Both the position numbers and the translations under genes were made by a program. Positions 8,815 to 16,998 of a DNA stretch of 64,000 nucleotides are shown here, piece by piece. The notes below the pieces were generated by a model. It did not search any database. It saw only the letters and a program-made list of their open reading frames with translations, and was not told the DNA's origin. The stretch is from the NCBI GenBank assembly GCA_027483895.1, contig JAIXTP010000022.1, positions 1 through 64,000 on the forward strand, given 5' to 3'. This stretch comes from Hyphomicrobiales bacterium. Lineage in GTDB: Bacteria > Pseudomonadota > Alphaproteobacteria > Rhizobiales > Beijerinckiaceae. The first letter of the stretch is position 1. Each line of letters opens with the position of its first letter.

Positions 8815-9663
8815 ATGGATCGAAACGCAAGGTTCAGGTGCATTCTGGCAGATCGCCGGGCGGTCAAGGTCGCTTCCCTGATCGACCCCTTGTCGGCGCG
8901 CATCGCCGAGGGCCTCGGCTACGAAGCGGGAGCCCTGCTGAGTTCCGCAGCGACGATTGCGGTGCTCGGCGATCCCGATCTTTCCCTGATCTCTTTGACG
9001 GAGATGGCGGAGCAGACCCGCCGCATCACGCGCGCATGCGATCTTCCCGTCCTGGTGGACGGCGAGCAGGGGTTCGGAAATGCTCTCAATGCACGCCGGA
9101 CCGTCGAGGAGATCGAGGCGGCGGGCGCGTCGGCGGTCACCATCGAGGACACCGTTCTGCCGCGCGCTTTCGGTGGCGCAGGTCCGTCGCTCGTGAGCCT
9201 CGAGGAGGGCGTCGGCAAAATGCGCGCGGCTCTCGGCGCGCGGCGGGATCCGTCCTTCACCATCATCGCCCGGACGAGCGCCTTCGCGGTAAACGGCGCG
9301 GACGACGGCGCCCAGCGCCTCGCGGCCTATGAAAAAGCGGGCGTTGATGCGGTGTATCTCGCCGGTGTCCGTAGCGTGGAGGATCTCGCGCGGGCCCGAA
9401 AATCCGTGTCCGTGCCGATCGTCGTGGGCGCAATTGCAAAGCCGTTGCAAGCCGGCGGGTGCCTGCGGGAGGCCGGCATTGCCATGTGGGTGCAGGGTAA
9501 TGCTCCTGCCGTTGCCGCGCTCCGCTCCATGCACGCGGCCTATGCGGGAATCCTTGAAGGCTCTATCGACGGGGCGATCCAGCCGGGAGCGGCCGATCCC
9601 CTCGTTGACACGCTGACACGAAATGACACCTACAGGCAGTGGACAGAGGATTTCCTGCGGTGA
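8815..9663 (+). CDS. Isocitrate lyase/PEP mutase superfamily protein, oxaloacetate decarboxylase-like
   Basis: The product is about 282 residues; a GTG directly before the ATG (8812) is an equally possible start, after GGGGAG at 8797-8802. It is a PEP mutase/isocitrate lyase-type barrel with the metal-binding strand VLVDGEQGFGNALN and the VTIEDTVLP strand. The lyase cysteine loop (KKCGH-type) is absent. The G-F-G-N-A-L-N and EDT-L/V-LP signatures match oxaloacetate decarboxylase-like members, so decarboxylation or retro-aldol cleavage of a 2-oxo acid is likely. It heads a rightward operon with a GntR regulator and an N-formylglutamate amidohydrolase. Confidence 0.85.
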   Translation: MDRNARFRCILADRRAVKVASLIDPLSARIAEGLGYEAGALLSSAATIAVLGDPDLSLISLTEMAEQTRRITRACDLPVLVDGEQGFGNALNARRTVEEIEAAGASAVTIEDTVLPRAFGGAGPSLVSLEEGVGKMRAALGARRDPSFTIIARTSAFAVNGADDGAQRLAAYEKAGVDAVYLAGVRSVEDLARARKSVSVPIVVGAIAKPLQAGGCLREAGIAMWVQGNAPAVAALRSMHAAYAGILEGSIDGAIQPGAADPLVDTLTRNDTYRQWTEDFLR

Positions 9664-9722
9664 TGGATGGAACGCGGCGCTCTGGTGCGCGCGCGCGGGG
9701 ATCATGAAGTCGGGGGAGATGG

Positions 9723-10427
9723 ATGACGGCTAGTGTCCTTGCACAGGCTGCCGGAGCGGAGACACGGATGGAAGTATCACTCGACGAGATCGGGCCGCTC
9801 GAGCGCACCTCATCGCTCTCTCGCAGGGCGATGAATCTGATCCGCCACGCCATCGTTACAGGTTTGCTTCAGCCGGGAGAGACCATCAGCCCGCAGGAGA
9901 TCGGCGCGAGGCTCGGCGTGAGCCGGACGCCGGTGCGCGAGGCGCTGATTCATCTGAACGCGATCGGACTGGTCGAATTTCTTCCCGCTCGCGTCCAGAT
10001 CGCCTCTGCGACGCCCGCGGCCATCCGTGATGCCTTTGCGCTACGCGAGGCGCTCGAGGGGCAGGCCGCGCGGCTTGCCGCGCAGCACCGCTCCCCGACG
10101 GAGGCCGATCACATCAAGACGTTGGCCATCCAATCCGGTTGGGCCGCGGAAAAGAACGACCGCATCGGCTTCCACGAGCAGGATCGGGCGTTTCACTTCG
10201 CCATTGCCGCCGCCTCCCATTCGCCGCAACTGGCCCGCTATGTCGCCAACGCCCTCGATTTGGCGCTCACCCTGCGCAATATCCGAACCGCGGCGTCGCC
10301 CTTCCATGCCAAGTCCGTCGGCTATCATGCCGCCATAGCCGAGGCGATCTTGATCAAGGATGCCGACGCGGCCGAGCGCCTGAGCCGCGAGCATGTGCGC
10401 CAAGTGCTCGAATCGATCGTGACTTGA
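9723..10427 (+). CDS. GntR family transcriptional regulator with FCD domain
   Basis: The 234-residue protein has a winged helix-turn-helix at about 35-95 (PGETISPQEIGARLGVSRTP, then VREALIHL) and an all-helical FCD ligand domain. The FCD metal-site histidines look complete: one in QDRAFHFAI, one in VGYHAAIAEAI and one in SREHVRQV. FCD regulators usually repress and are released by an organic acid. Its gene lies between two enzyme genes of the operon it probably controls, and the palindrome at 8770-8785 is a good candidate for its operator. A second in-frame ATG 16 codons in is possible. Confidence 0.9.
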   Translation: MTASVLAQAAGAETRMEVSLDEIGPLERTSSLSRRAMNLIRHAIVTGLLQPGETISPQEIGARLGVSRTPVREALIHLNAIGLVEFLPARVQIASATPAAIRDAFALREALEGQAARLAAQHRSPTEADHIKTLAIQSGWAAEKNDRIGFHEQDRAFHFAIAAASHSPQLARYVANALDLALTLRNIRTAASPFHAKSVGYHAAIAEAILIKDADAAERLSREHVRQVLESIVT

Positions 10428-10449
10428 ACCGGAAGCCCGGAGATTTCCG

Positions 10450-11250
10450 TTGACCATCTTCACGATCGAGCAGGGCACCTCACCAATCATTCTCGGCTTT
10501 CCCCACACCGGAACATTCGTTCCCCCGGACGTGCGCGCGCGCCTCAACGCGCGCGGTCGCGAACTCACCGATACCGACTGGCACATCGAAAGGCTCTATG
10601 GCGGCCTCCTGCCGGGCGCGACGACAGTATGTGCGCTCTTTCATCGTTACGTGATCGACGCCAATCGCGATCCGGAGGATCGCAGCCTTTACCCGGGACA
10701 GAACACGACGGGGCTCGTGCCTAAGACCGATTTTGATGGCCGGCCCATTTGGCGCGAGGGCGCCGGTCCCGGCCCAGACGATACGGCCGCGCGCGTCGCG
10801 GCGTATCACACCCCCTATCACAAGGCGCTGGCGCAAGAGATCTGCCGCATCAGGGACATGCATGGCGTGGCGATCCTGTTCGATTGCCATTCGATCCGTT
10901 CGTGCATCCCGTTTCTCTTCGACGGCCTGCTTCCGGATCTGAACATAGGCACGGATGGGGGCCGCACCTGCGACGCTCGAATCGAGGCGGCCGTCTATGA
11001 GATCGCGCGCGACTCCGGCTTCAGCAGCGTGCTGAACGGCCGCTTCAAAGGGGGCTGGACAACGCGTCACTATGGCCGACCGGAAGAGGGCGTCCACGCC
11101 ATCCAGTTGGAGATCGCCCAGAGCGCCTACCTATCCACTGAGCAGGTTCCGTTCGATTATGACGAGGCGAGGGCCGATCGCTTGCGCAGGGTACTGCGCC
11201 AGATGCTGCAACGTCTTGAGAACATGGCTCCGGGTCTTGTGCTCGGGTAA
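10450..11250 (+). CDS. N-formylglutamate amidohydrolase family protein
   Basis: A TTG start gives 266 residues. The sequence has the family pattern SPIILGFPHTGTFVPPDV at the N-terminus, HRYVIDANRDPEDRSLYPGQ (zinc-ligand region), VAILFDCHSIRS and GRFKGGWTTRHYG, as in HutG-type N-formylglutamate deformylases. The known reaction is hydrolysis of N-formyl-L-glutamate to formate and glutamate, the last step of one histidine route. No other hut gene is visible, so the true substrate may be another N-acyl amino acid formed in this cluster. It starts 22 bases after the GntR gene. Confidence 0.9.
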   Translation: MTIFTIEQGTSPIILGFPHTGTFVPPDVRARLNARGRELTDTDWHIERLYGGLLPGATTVCALFHRYVIDANRDPEDRSLYPGQNTTGLVPKTDFDGRPIWREGAGPGPDDTAARVAAYHTPYHKALAQEICRIRDMHGVAILFDCHSIRSCIPFLFDGLLPDLNIGTDGGRTCDARIEAAVYEIARDSGFSSVLNGRFKGGWTTRHYGRPEEGVHAIQLEIAQSAYLSTEQVPFDYDEARADRLRRVLRQMLQRLENMAPGLVLG

Positions 11251-11321
11251 AGCGGAGCGGACCCGCGCAGCCGTGAGCAACTGTTGCAAGGTGTGTGCTC
11301 TCGTATCTCGTGACGCAACGC
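11251..11321. other. Short convergent spacer at a composition change
   Basis: This 71-base gap separates the amidohydrolase end from the TetR end. I see no clear terminator hairpin. It coincides with the point where the sequence changes from lower to higher G+C: sampled 60-base lines at 2041, 3961 and 6481 hold 37, 37 and 33 G+C, against 41, 45 and 42 at 23041, 36481 and 50041. Confidence 0.4.
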
Positions 11322-12008
11322 TCAGAGGGCTGCTTTTCGAACGTATCGGACGACCGTTTCGGCCACCTGCGACCGGCGCTTCGCAAGGCTTTCGTCCGAC
11401 CGCATGTCGCATTTGAAGATCTTCGAGAAGGTCGCGCGGTTCGCCACGTTGAAGAAGCTCAACGCGCTGATCGTCATGTGCAGGTCGAGCGTTTCGATCC
11501 CTGCGCGGAAGACGCCGTCGGCGACGCCGCGGCGATAGACCGCTTCGAGCACGTCGATCACCGAGACGTTCAGGCTCTGGATGCGCTCGGACCGTTCGAG
11601 ATGCTCCCCGTCGTGGATGTTCTCGACCATCACCAGCCTGACGAAGTCGGGGTGTGCGTTCTGGTAGTCGAACGTGAATTCCGTCAGACGGCGGAGCGCG
11701 TCGGCAGGGGGCAGGTCCCCGAGGTCCAGATCGCGTTCGATCCGCCGAATTCCGGAATAGGCCTCTTCGAGGACGGCGACGAACAGGCCTTCCTTGTCGC
11801 GGAAATAATAATAGATCATCCGCTTGCTGGTCGCGGTCTTGGCCGCGATCTCGTCGACGCGTGCGCCGCTGTAGCCCTTTGCCGCGAACTCGCGGGTGGC
11901 GACCTCCAGAATGTTCCGCTTCACGCCCTCCGGATCGTGCGTGCGGCCCGTGGCGGGTGCGCCGGTAGACTTTGTACGGCCGCGGCCGGATCCCTGCGCC
12001 GCCGTCAT
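11322..12008 (-). CDS. TetR family transcriptional regulator
   Basis: The ATG at 12008 (MTAAQGSGRGR) gives 228 residues; the open frame continues far upstream but that part is antisense to the shikimate dehydrogenase gene. The N-terminal helix-turn-helix lies at about 28-75, with ILEVATREFAAKGYSGARVD, EIAAKTATSKRMIYYYFRDK and EGLFVAVLEEAY, a classical TetR pattern. The C-terminal ligand domain includes FVRLVMVENIHDGEHL. It is divergent from the operon starting at 12189 and probably represses it through the inverted repeat at 12044-12061. Confidence 0.92.
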   Translation of the reverse strand: MTAAQGSGRGRTKSTGAPATGRTHDPEGVKRNILEVATREFAAKGYSGARVDEIAAKTATSKRMIYYYFRDKEGLFVAVLEEAYSGIRRIERDLDLGDLPPADALRRLTEFTFDYQNAHPDFVRLVMVENIHDGEHLERSERIQSLNVSVIDVLEAVYRRGVADGVFRAGIETLDLHMTISALSFFNVANRATFSKIFKCDMRSDESLAKRRSQVAETVVRYVRKAAL

Positions 12009-12043
12009 GCGATTTCGCCGTTCCGGCTTGCCGGTCGAACGCA

Positions 12044-12061
12044 TTGTACCATTCGGTTCAA
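12044..12061. promoter_or_regulatory. Candidate TetR operator (inverted repeat)
   Basis: The sequence TTGTACCATTCGGTTCAA is an inverted repeat of the form TTGnACC-N4-GGTnCAA with seven paired half-site positions per arm apart from the n. It lies 36 bases upstream of the TetR start and between the two divergent genes. A TTGACT (12069-12074) nearby may be a -35 box for the rightward operon. The repeat form fits TetR-type operators. Confidence 0.55.
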
Positions 12062-12188
12062 AATCCCGTTGACTTGGCGGACCGGTTCGTAAATCGATGA
12101 AATTCAAGCATCCCGCAAGAGGATCGGTTCTGCCGCCGCGCGCCCGAAGAGGAGACTCTTGTGCGCTCGACGTCTCGGAGGAAACGGC

Positions 12189-13088
12189 GTGTCGTCGGCT
12201 GTGAAGGATCGGATCGCGGATCCGGATATCGTGCGTCCTTCGGGCACGTTGCTCACGGGGCTGATCGGCGCCCAGATCGGCGCATCGCGCCAACCCGTCA
12301 TCCATATGAGCGAAGCCCGCGCCCACGGGCTCGTCGGGATCTACAGGTTGATCGACATCGATCGCGTCGGAGGGATCCCGGCGCTGCCTCGCATCCTCGG
12401 TTTCTGCGAGGCGGCCGGTTTCGCGGGCGTGAACGTGACCTATCCGTGCAAGCAGGCCGTGGTCCCGTATCTCGACGAACTGTCCGAGCATGCGCGAGCG
12501 CTCGATTCCGTGAACACCGTCGTCTTCAAAGACGGCAAGCGCATCGGCCACAACACCGACTGGTCCGGTTATGCGGAAGCGTTCCGCGCGGGCATGAGCG
12601 GGGCGAAGCTCGACAAGGTCGTTCAGTTCGGAGCGGGCGGGGCCGGGGTCGCGGTCGCCTATGCCCTTCTGATGCTCGGAGCGAGGCGGCTCGACGTGGT
12701 GGACACGGACCCGGCGCGCGCGGCGGCTTCCGCGCGACGGTTCGGCGATCTTTTCGGTCCGGACCGGATCGGCGTCGCCGAGGATGCGCACGCGGCCGTC
12801 GCCGCGGCCGACGGCATCGTCAACTGCACGCCGGTCGGCATGGACAAATTTCCCGGCATGCCCTTCCCCGCGGAATGGCTCTCGAGCCGTCATTGGGTGA
12901 GCGAGATCATCTATTTTCCGATCGAGACCGCGTTGCTGAGGCATGCCCGTGCGCTCGGCTGCCGAACGATCGACGGCAGCGGAATGAACGTGCATCAGGC
13001 CGCCGAGGCATTCGGCCTGTTCAGCGGACGGACCGGCGATCCCGCCCGCATCCGCCGCTTCTTCGACGAGGCCGGGAGACCCGCATGA
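12189..13088 (+). CDS. Shikimate/quinate dehydrogenase family protein
   Basis: GTG at 12189 is preferred because GGAGGA lies six bases upstream; the product is 299 residues. The N-terminal substrate domain has GLIGAQIGASRQPVIH, an aspartate-rich middle (IDIDRV), FAGVNVTYPCKQAVV with the catalytic Lys, and NTVVFKDGKRIGHNTDWSGY. The NAD(P) domain has the FGAGGAGVAVAYAL motif. The first motif differs from biosynthetic AroE (which has S-x-S) and is like catabolic or quinate-type members. Oxidation of quinate or shikimate for catabolism is likely, since a TRAP transporter and an aromatic dioxygenase follow. The stop overlaps the next start (ATGA). Confidence 0.88.
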   Translation: MSSAVKDRIADPDIVRPSGTLLTGLIGAQIGASRQPVIHMSEARAHGLVGIYRLIDIDRVGGIPALPRILGFCEAAGFAGVNVTYPCKQAVVPYLDELSEHARALDSVNTVVFKDGKRIGHNTDWSGYAEAFRAGMSGAKLDKVVQFGAGGAGVAVAYALLMLGARRLDVVDTDPARAAASARRFGDLFGPDRIGVAEDAHAAVAAADGIVNCTPVGMDKFPGMPFPAEWLSSRHWVSEIIYFPIETALLRHARALGCRTIDGSGMNVHQAAEAFGLFSGRTGDPARIRRFFDEAGRPA

Positions 13089-13594
13089 ACCGGTTGATCG
13101 ACGTCTATATGGCGGTGCTGAAGACGCTGATGGGCCTCCTGCTTGCGGCGATGGTCGTGCTGGTCTTCGGCAATGTGGTGATGCGCTACGTCTTCGATTC
13201 CGGCATCAGCGTCTCGGACGAGCTGGCGCGCTGGTTCTTCGTCTGGATGGTGTTTCTCGGGGCGATCGTCGGCGTCCGAGAACACAAACATCTGGGCCTC
13301 GACACGCTGGTGCGGATGCTGTCGCCTTTCGGCCGGAAGACCTGTTTCGTGCTGTCGCACGGTCTGATGATCTTCGCCTCGATCCTGTTGGTGAAGGGCA
13401 GCTGGCTGCAGACCCTGATCAATCTGAAGGTCGCGGCGCCGGCCACGGGCCTTTCGACCGGTCTCTTTTACGGAACCGGCGTCGTGTTCGGCGTCTCGAC
13501 GATCCTGATCTTCTCTTGGGAACTCGTTCTGTTCGCGACCGGGCGGATGTCGGAGGACGACCTGATCGGCGTCCGCGAGACCGAAGAGCACTGA
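13085..13594 (+). CDS. TRAP transporter small permease (DctQ type)
   Basis: The 169-residue protein has four hydrophobic segments and the DctQ signature VMRYVFDSGISVSDELARWFF near residues 35-55, with a VGVREHKHLGLD loop after the second helix. DctQ proteins pair with the large permease in tripartite ATP-independent periplasmic transporters, which use the sodium or proton gradient for acid uptake. It overlaps the dehydrogenase gene by 4 bases and is followed 13 bases later by the large permease, so transport and oxidation are co-expressed. Confidence 0.92.
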   Translation: MNRLIDVYMAVLKTLMGLLLAAMVVLVFGNVVMRYVFDSGISVSDELARWFFVWMVFLGAIVGVREHKHLGLDTLVRMLSPFGRKTCFVLSHGLMIFASILLVKGSWLQTLINLKVAAPATGLSTGLFYGTGVVFGVSTILIFSWELVLFATGRMSEDDLIGVRETEEH

Positions 13595-13607
13595 GGGGCG
13601 CCCGGTC

Positions 13608-14888
13608 ATGACCATTCTCGTCTTCACGGTCTCTCTGCTGGGCGCCATGGCGCTCGGAATGCCCATCGCCTTCGCGCTCATCATCTGCGGCATCGCGCTG
13701 ATGTGGCAGATAGGCCTCTTCGACAGCCAGATCATCGCGCAGAACGTCATCAACGGCGCGGACTCGTTCCCGCTGATGGCGGTTCCCTTCTTCATCCTCG
13801 CCGGCGAAATCATGAATGCGGGCGGCCTCGCCCGCAGGATCGTCGACGTGGCGCTGTCCTTCGTCGGGCACCTGCGGGGAGGATTGGGCTATGTCGCCAT
13901 TCTGGCGTCCTGCCTGCTGGCGTCCCTCTCCGGATCCGCCGTCGCCGATGCCGCGGCTCTTGCAACGCTGCTGGTGCCCATGATGGTCCGCGCGGGGCAC
14001 GACAAGGCGCGGTCGGCCGGTCTCGTCGCCGCGGGCGGCATCATCGCGCCGGTGATCCCGCCTTCGATCGGCTTCGTCATCTTCGGCGTCGCCGGAGGCG
14101 TTTCGATCTCGAAGCTGTTCCTCGCCGGGATCTTTCCGGGGCTCATGCTCGGCGTCGGTCTCGCCTTCGCCTGGTGGTACACGTGCCGGAACGAGAACGT
14201 GACGCCGTTCCCCCGCGCGAGCTTCGTCCAGCGTATTCGGGCCGTGCGGGACGGATTCTGGGCGTTGCTGCTGCCCTTCATCATCATCTTCGGGCTGCGC
14301 TTCGGCATCTTCACCCCCACCGAAGCCGCGGTGGTCGTGGCGGTCTATGCGCTGTTCGTCGCGCTGTTCGTCTATGGCGAATTGAAGCCGCGCGATCTGC
14401 CCAAACTGTTCGTCGACGCCGCGCTGACGACCTCGGTCGTCATGTTCCTCGTCGCGACGGCGCTCGTCGCCTCCTGGCTGCTGACCGTGGCCGAGATCAC
14501 CGGAGAGATCGTCGAACTCGTGCGTCCTCTCATGGAGCACAAGACGCTGCTGATGCTCGCCATCATGGCGATCGTGGTCATCGTCGGCACGGCGCTCGAC
14601 ATGACGCCGACCATCCTGATCCTCACGCCCGTCCTGATGCCGATCGTGAAGGCGGCGGGAATCGATCCGGTCTATTTCGGCGTTCTCTTCATCATCAACA
14701 ACGCCATCGGACTTCTCACGCCGCCCGTCGGTACCGTGCTCAACGTCGTGTGCGGCGTGTCGAAGATCTCGATGGAGGACATCATCAAGGGCGTCTGGCC
14801 CTTCATGCTGGCCCAACTGGCAGTGCTGCTGCTGCTCGTCCTGTTTCCGTCTCTCGTCATGGTGCCGGCGCGCTGGCTCTACGGGTGA
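13608..14888 (+). CDS. TRAP transporter large permease (DctM type)
   Basis: The 426-residue membrane protein is almost continuously hydrophobic, with about a dozen membrane segments. It has typical DctM motifs: AVPFFILAGEIMNAGGLARR, LSGSAVADAAAL with the conserved small-residue hairpin, and IAPVIPPSIGFVIFG. It forms the transport channel of the first TRAP system together with the DctQ gene before it and the binding-protein gene after it. The order Q-M-P differs from the P-Q-M order of the second system at 17.4-20.4 kb. Confidence 0.94.
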   Translation: MTILVFTVSLLGAMALGMPIAFALIICGIALMWQIGLFDSQIIAQNVINGADSFPLMAVPFFILAGEIMNAGGLARRIVDVALSFVGHLRGGLGYVAILASCLLASLSGSAVADAAALATLLVPMMVRAGHDKARSAGLVAAGGIIAPVIPPSIGFVIFGVAGGVSISKLFLAGIFPGLMLGVGLAFAWWYTCRNENVTPFPRASFVQRIRAVRDGFWALLLPFIIIFGLRFGIFTPTEAAVVVAVYALFVALFVYGELKPRDLPKLFVDAALTTSVVMFLVATALVASWLLTVAEITGEIVELVRPLMEHKTLLMLAIMAIVVIVGTALDMTPTILILTPVLMPIVKAAGIDPVYFGVLFIINNAIGLLTPPVGTVLNVVCGVSKISMEDIIKGVWPFMLAQLAVLLLLVLFPSLVMVPARWLYG

Positions 14889-14952
14889 CCGACGACCACC
14901 GGAGCGGGCCTCGACGTCCGTTCCGCCTGAAATTCCAACCGGAGGAAAATCG

Positions 14953-15957
14953 ATGAAGACCTTCAAGATCCTTCTGGCCGCCGCCGTGATGGCGGGCACC
15001 GGCCTCGCGTCCGGCCTCGCGGCCGCGCAGGAGAAGACCCTGCGTTTCGCCTTCCAGAACGTGGCCGACCATCCGCAGGGCCGCGGCGCGGCGAAATTCG
15101 CCGAACTCGTGAAGGCCAAGAGCGGCGGCAAGATCGACGTGCGGCTTTTCCCGAGCGGCCAGCTCGGCGGCGACCTGCCGACCGTATCCGCGCTGCAGGG
15201 CGGTACGATCGACCTGACGGTTCTGAATTCGGGCCTGCTCGTCGGCATCGACAAGCAGTTCGCCGTGCTCGATCTGCCCTTCCTGTTCAACGCCCCGGAA
15301 GAGGCCGACAAGATCGTCGACGGCCCGATCGGGACGAAGCTCCACAAGGGCCTCGAGGACAAGGGGCTCGTCGGTCTCGGCTACTGGGAACTCGGCTTCC
15401 GCAACGTGACGAACAGCCGTCGCCCGATCACCAAGCTGGAAGACTTCAAGGGCCTGAAGCTCCGCGTGCTCCAGTCGCCGCTCTTCCTCGACCTGTTCAA
15501 CACGCTCGGCGCGAACGCCGTGCCGATGCCCTTCCCCGAGCTCTATGCGGCTTTGGAACAGAAGGTCGTGGACGGGCAGGAAAACCCCTATCCCACCATC
15601 CTCGGCGCCAAGCTCAACGAAGTGCAGAAATTCGTCTCTTCGACGAAGCACATCTACAACGTGCAGTCCGTGCTGATCAGCAAGAAGACCTGGGATTCGC
15701 TGTCGGCCGACGAGCGCAAGATCATCCAGGACGCGGCCGCCGAAGCGCGGGACTTCCAGCGCAAGGCGTCGCGCGACGCGATGGACGGCGCGCTGGAGAA
15801 CCTCAAGAAGGGCGGCATGACCTCCAACGAGATCGCGCCCGCCGAAATGACCCGGATCCGCGAAGCCGTGAAGCCCGTCGTCGAGAAATTCGCCAAGGAG
15901 TCAGGCGAAGCGCTCTACGGCGAGATCCAGAGCGAGCTCGTGAAGCTGCGCAAGTGA
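14953..15957 (+). CDS. TRAP transporter substrate-binding protein (DctP type)
   Basis: The 334-residue protein has a Sec signal peptide (hydrophobic leader ending near AAAQ, residue 26). The mature DctP fold shows LRFAFQNVADHPQGRGAAKF, VRLFPSGQLGGD, and the ligand-arginine region FKGLKLRVLQSPLFLDLF, where the conserved Arg contacts the ligand carboxylate. GQENPYPTI is the usual hinge. It is the periplasmic receptor of the first TRAP system and is preceded by GGAGGA. The genes around it point to a hydroaromatic or aromatic acid as ligand (inference). Confidence 0.93.
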   Translation: MKTFKILLAAAVMAGTGLASGLAAAQEKTLRFAFQNVADHPQGRGAAKFAELVKAKSGGKIDVRLFPSGQLGGDLPTVSALQGGTIDLTVLNSGLLVGIDKQFAVLDLPFLFNAPEEADKIVDGPIGTKLHKGLEDKGLVGLGYWELGFRNVTNSRRPITKLEDFKGLKLRVLQSPLFLDLFNTLGANAVPMPFPELYAALEQKVVDGQENPYPTILGAKLNEVQKFVSSTKHIYNVQSVLISKKTWDSLSADERKIIQDAAAEARDFQRKASRDAMDGALENLKKGGMTSNEIAPAEMTRIREAVKPVVEKFAKESGEALYGEIQSELVKLRK

Positions 15958-15964
15958 TCCCTTC

Positions 15965-15991
15965 GGGCGCCGGACCCGGGGTCCGGCGCCC
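15965..15991 (+). terminator. Strong G+C-rich hairpin after the DctP gene
   Basis: A perfect 12-base-pair stem with a three-base loop, starting GGGCGCCGGACC, begins 7 bases after the DctP stop. It is followed by only a short pyrimidine stretch (GTCTTCC), so it may slow or stabilise RNA ends rather than be a full intrinsic terminator. The next gene starts at 16101. Confidence 0.6.
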
Positions 15992-16100
15992 GTCTTCCGG
16001 AGGCCGTCCCGCCCCCGACCTGCAAATCGTGCCGACGGGGCTTGATCGAAGCCGTGCGCGCGGCAGATGTTTCTGCACCCCATCGTGAGACCGTGCGCGC

Positions 16101-16994
16101 ATGATCATCGAGAAGGAAGCCGACGTCACCGAAGCCGTTCTGGCCGCCATGAACGGCTGCACGGATCCGCGCCTGCGCGAGATCGCGGCCGCTTTCGTCC
16201 GGCATATGCACGCCTTCGTCCGCGAAGTCCGACTGACCGAACCGGAATTCGAGTTCGGCGTGGAGTTCCTCAACCGCATCGGCAGGGCCACGGGCGACGC
16301 GCACAACGAAGGCATCCTCTTTTCGGACGCGATCGGCGTGTCCACGCTCGTCTGCCTGATCAACAACGGAGCGGGCGGGGCGACCGAGACGGCCGCGGCC
16401 CTGCTCGGGCCGTTCTGGCGGATGCATTCGCCCGTGACCGAGAACGGCGGCTCGATCGTGCGCTCGCCGACGCCGGGCCCGGCTCTCTTCGCGGAGATGA
16501 CCGTGACGGATGCCGCGGGTCGCCCGGTGGAAGGCGCGGAAGTCGATGTCTGGCAGGCCTCGCCCGCGGGCTTCTACGAGAATCAGGATCCCGATCAGGC
16601 CGACATGAATCTGCGGGGCAAGTTCCGGACGGATGCGGCGGGCCGTTTCGCGTTCCGGTCGGTGAAGCCCGCCGGTTATCCGGTGCCGACGGACGGACCG
16701 GTCGGCGACATGCTGCGCGTGCAGCACAGGCACCCCTATCGCCCGGCGCATCTGCACGTGCTGATTCACAAGCCCGGCTTCAAGACGCTCGTGACGCAGG
16801 TCTTCGTCGACGGCGACGAGCATCTCGAAACCGACGTCGTGTTCGGCGTCACCCGCTCGCTCGTCGGCGATTTCCGCCGCCATGATGCAGGGGCCCCGCC
16901 CGCGGCCGACGTGGCCGCGCCGTGGTACACGCTCGCGCATCGCTTCGTGATCGAAGAAGGCGAGGCGAGCCTGCCCCGCCCGCCGATCCGGTGA
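16101..16994 (+). CDS. Intradiol ring-cleavage dioxygenase, hydroxyquinol 1,2-dioxygenase-like
   Basis: The 297-residue length and layout match hydroxyquinol/catechol 1,2-dioxygenases: an N-terminal helical dimerisation domain (about 1-100) and a beta-sandwich Fe(III) domain. Probable iron ligands are the Tyr in ASPAGFYENQ, the Tyr in KPAGYPVPTDGPVG, and the two His in HPYRPAHLHV. The enzyme opens an ortho-diol ring to a muconate-type acid using O2. Features such as FVREVRLTE and GYPVPTDGPVG are closer to the hydroxyquinol group, giving maleylacetate, than to catechol enzymes. No maleylacetate reductase is adjacent. Confidence 0.87.
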   Translation: MIIEKEADVTEAVLAAMNGCTDPRLREIAAAFVRHMHAFVREVRLTEPEFEFGVEFLNRIGRATGDAHNEGILFSDAIGVSTLVCLINNGAGGATETAAALLGPFWRMHSPVTENGGSIVRSPTPGPALFAEMTVTDAAGRPVEGAEVDVWQASPAGFYENQDPDQADMNLRGKFRTDAAGRFAFRSVKPAGYPVPTDGPVGDMLRVQHRHPYRPAHLHVLIHKPGFKTLVTQVFVDGDEHLETDVVFGVTRSLVGDFRRHDAGAPPAADVAAPWYTLAHRFVIEEGEASLPRPPIR

Positions 16995-16998
16995 CCGC

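Noticed and set aside
11322..12995. Long leftward frame of 557 codons
   Set aside because: Only the part up to 12008 is a TetR protein; the rest is antisense to the shikimate dehydrogenase gene with arginine/histidine-rich shadow sequence.
13419..15362. Leftward frame of 647 codons
   Set aside because: It is antisense to TRAP permease and binding-protein genes, rich in Arg/Asp/His, and has no known motif; high G+C makes such shadow frames common.
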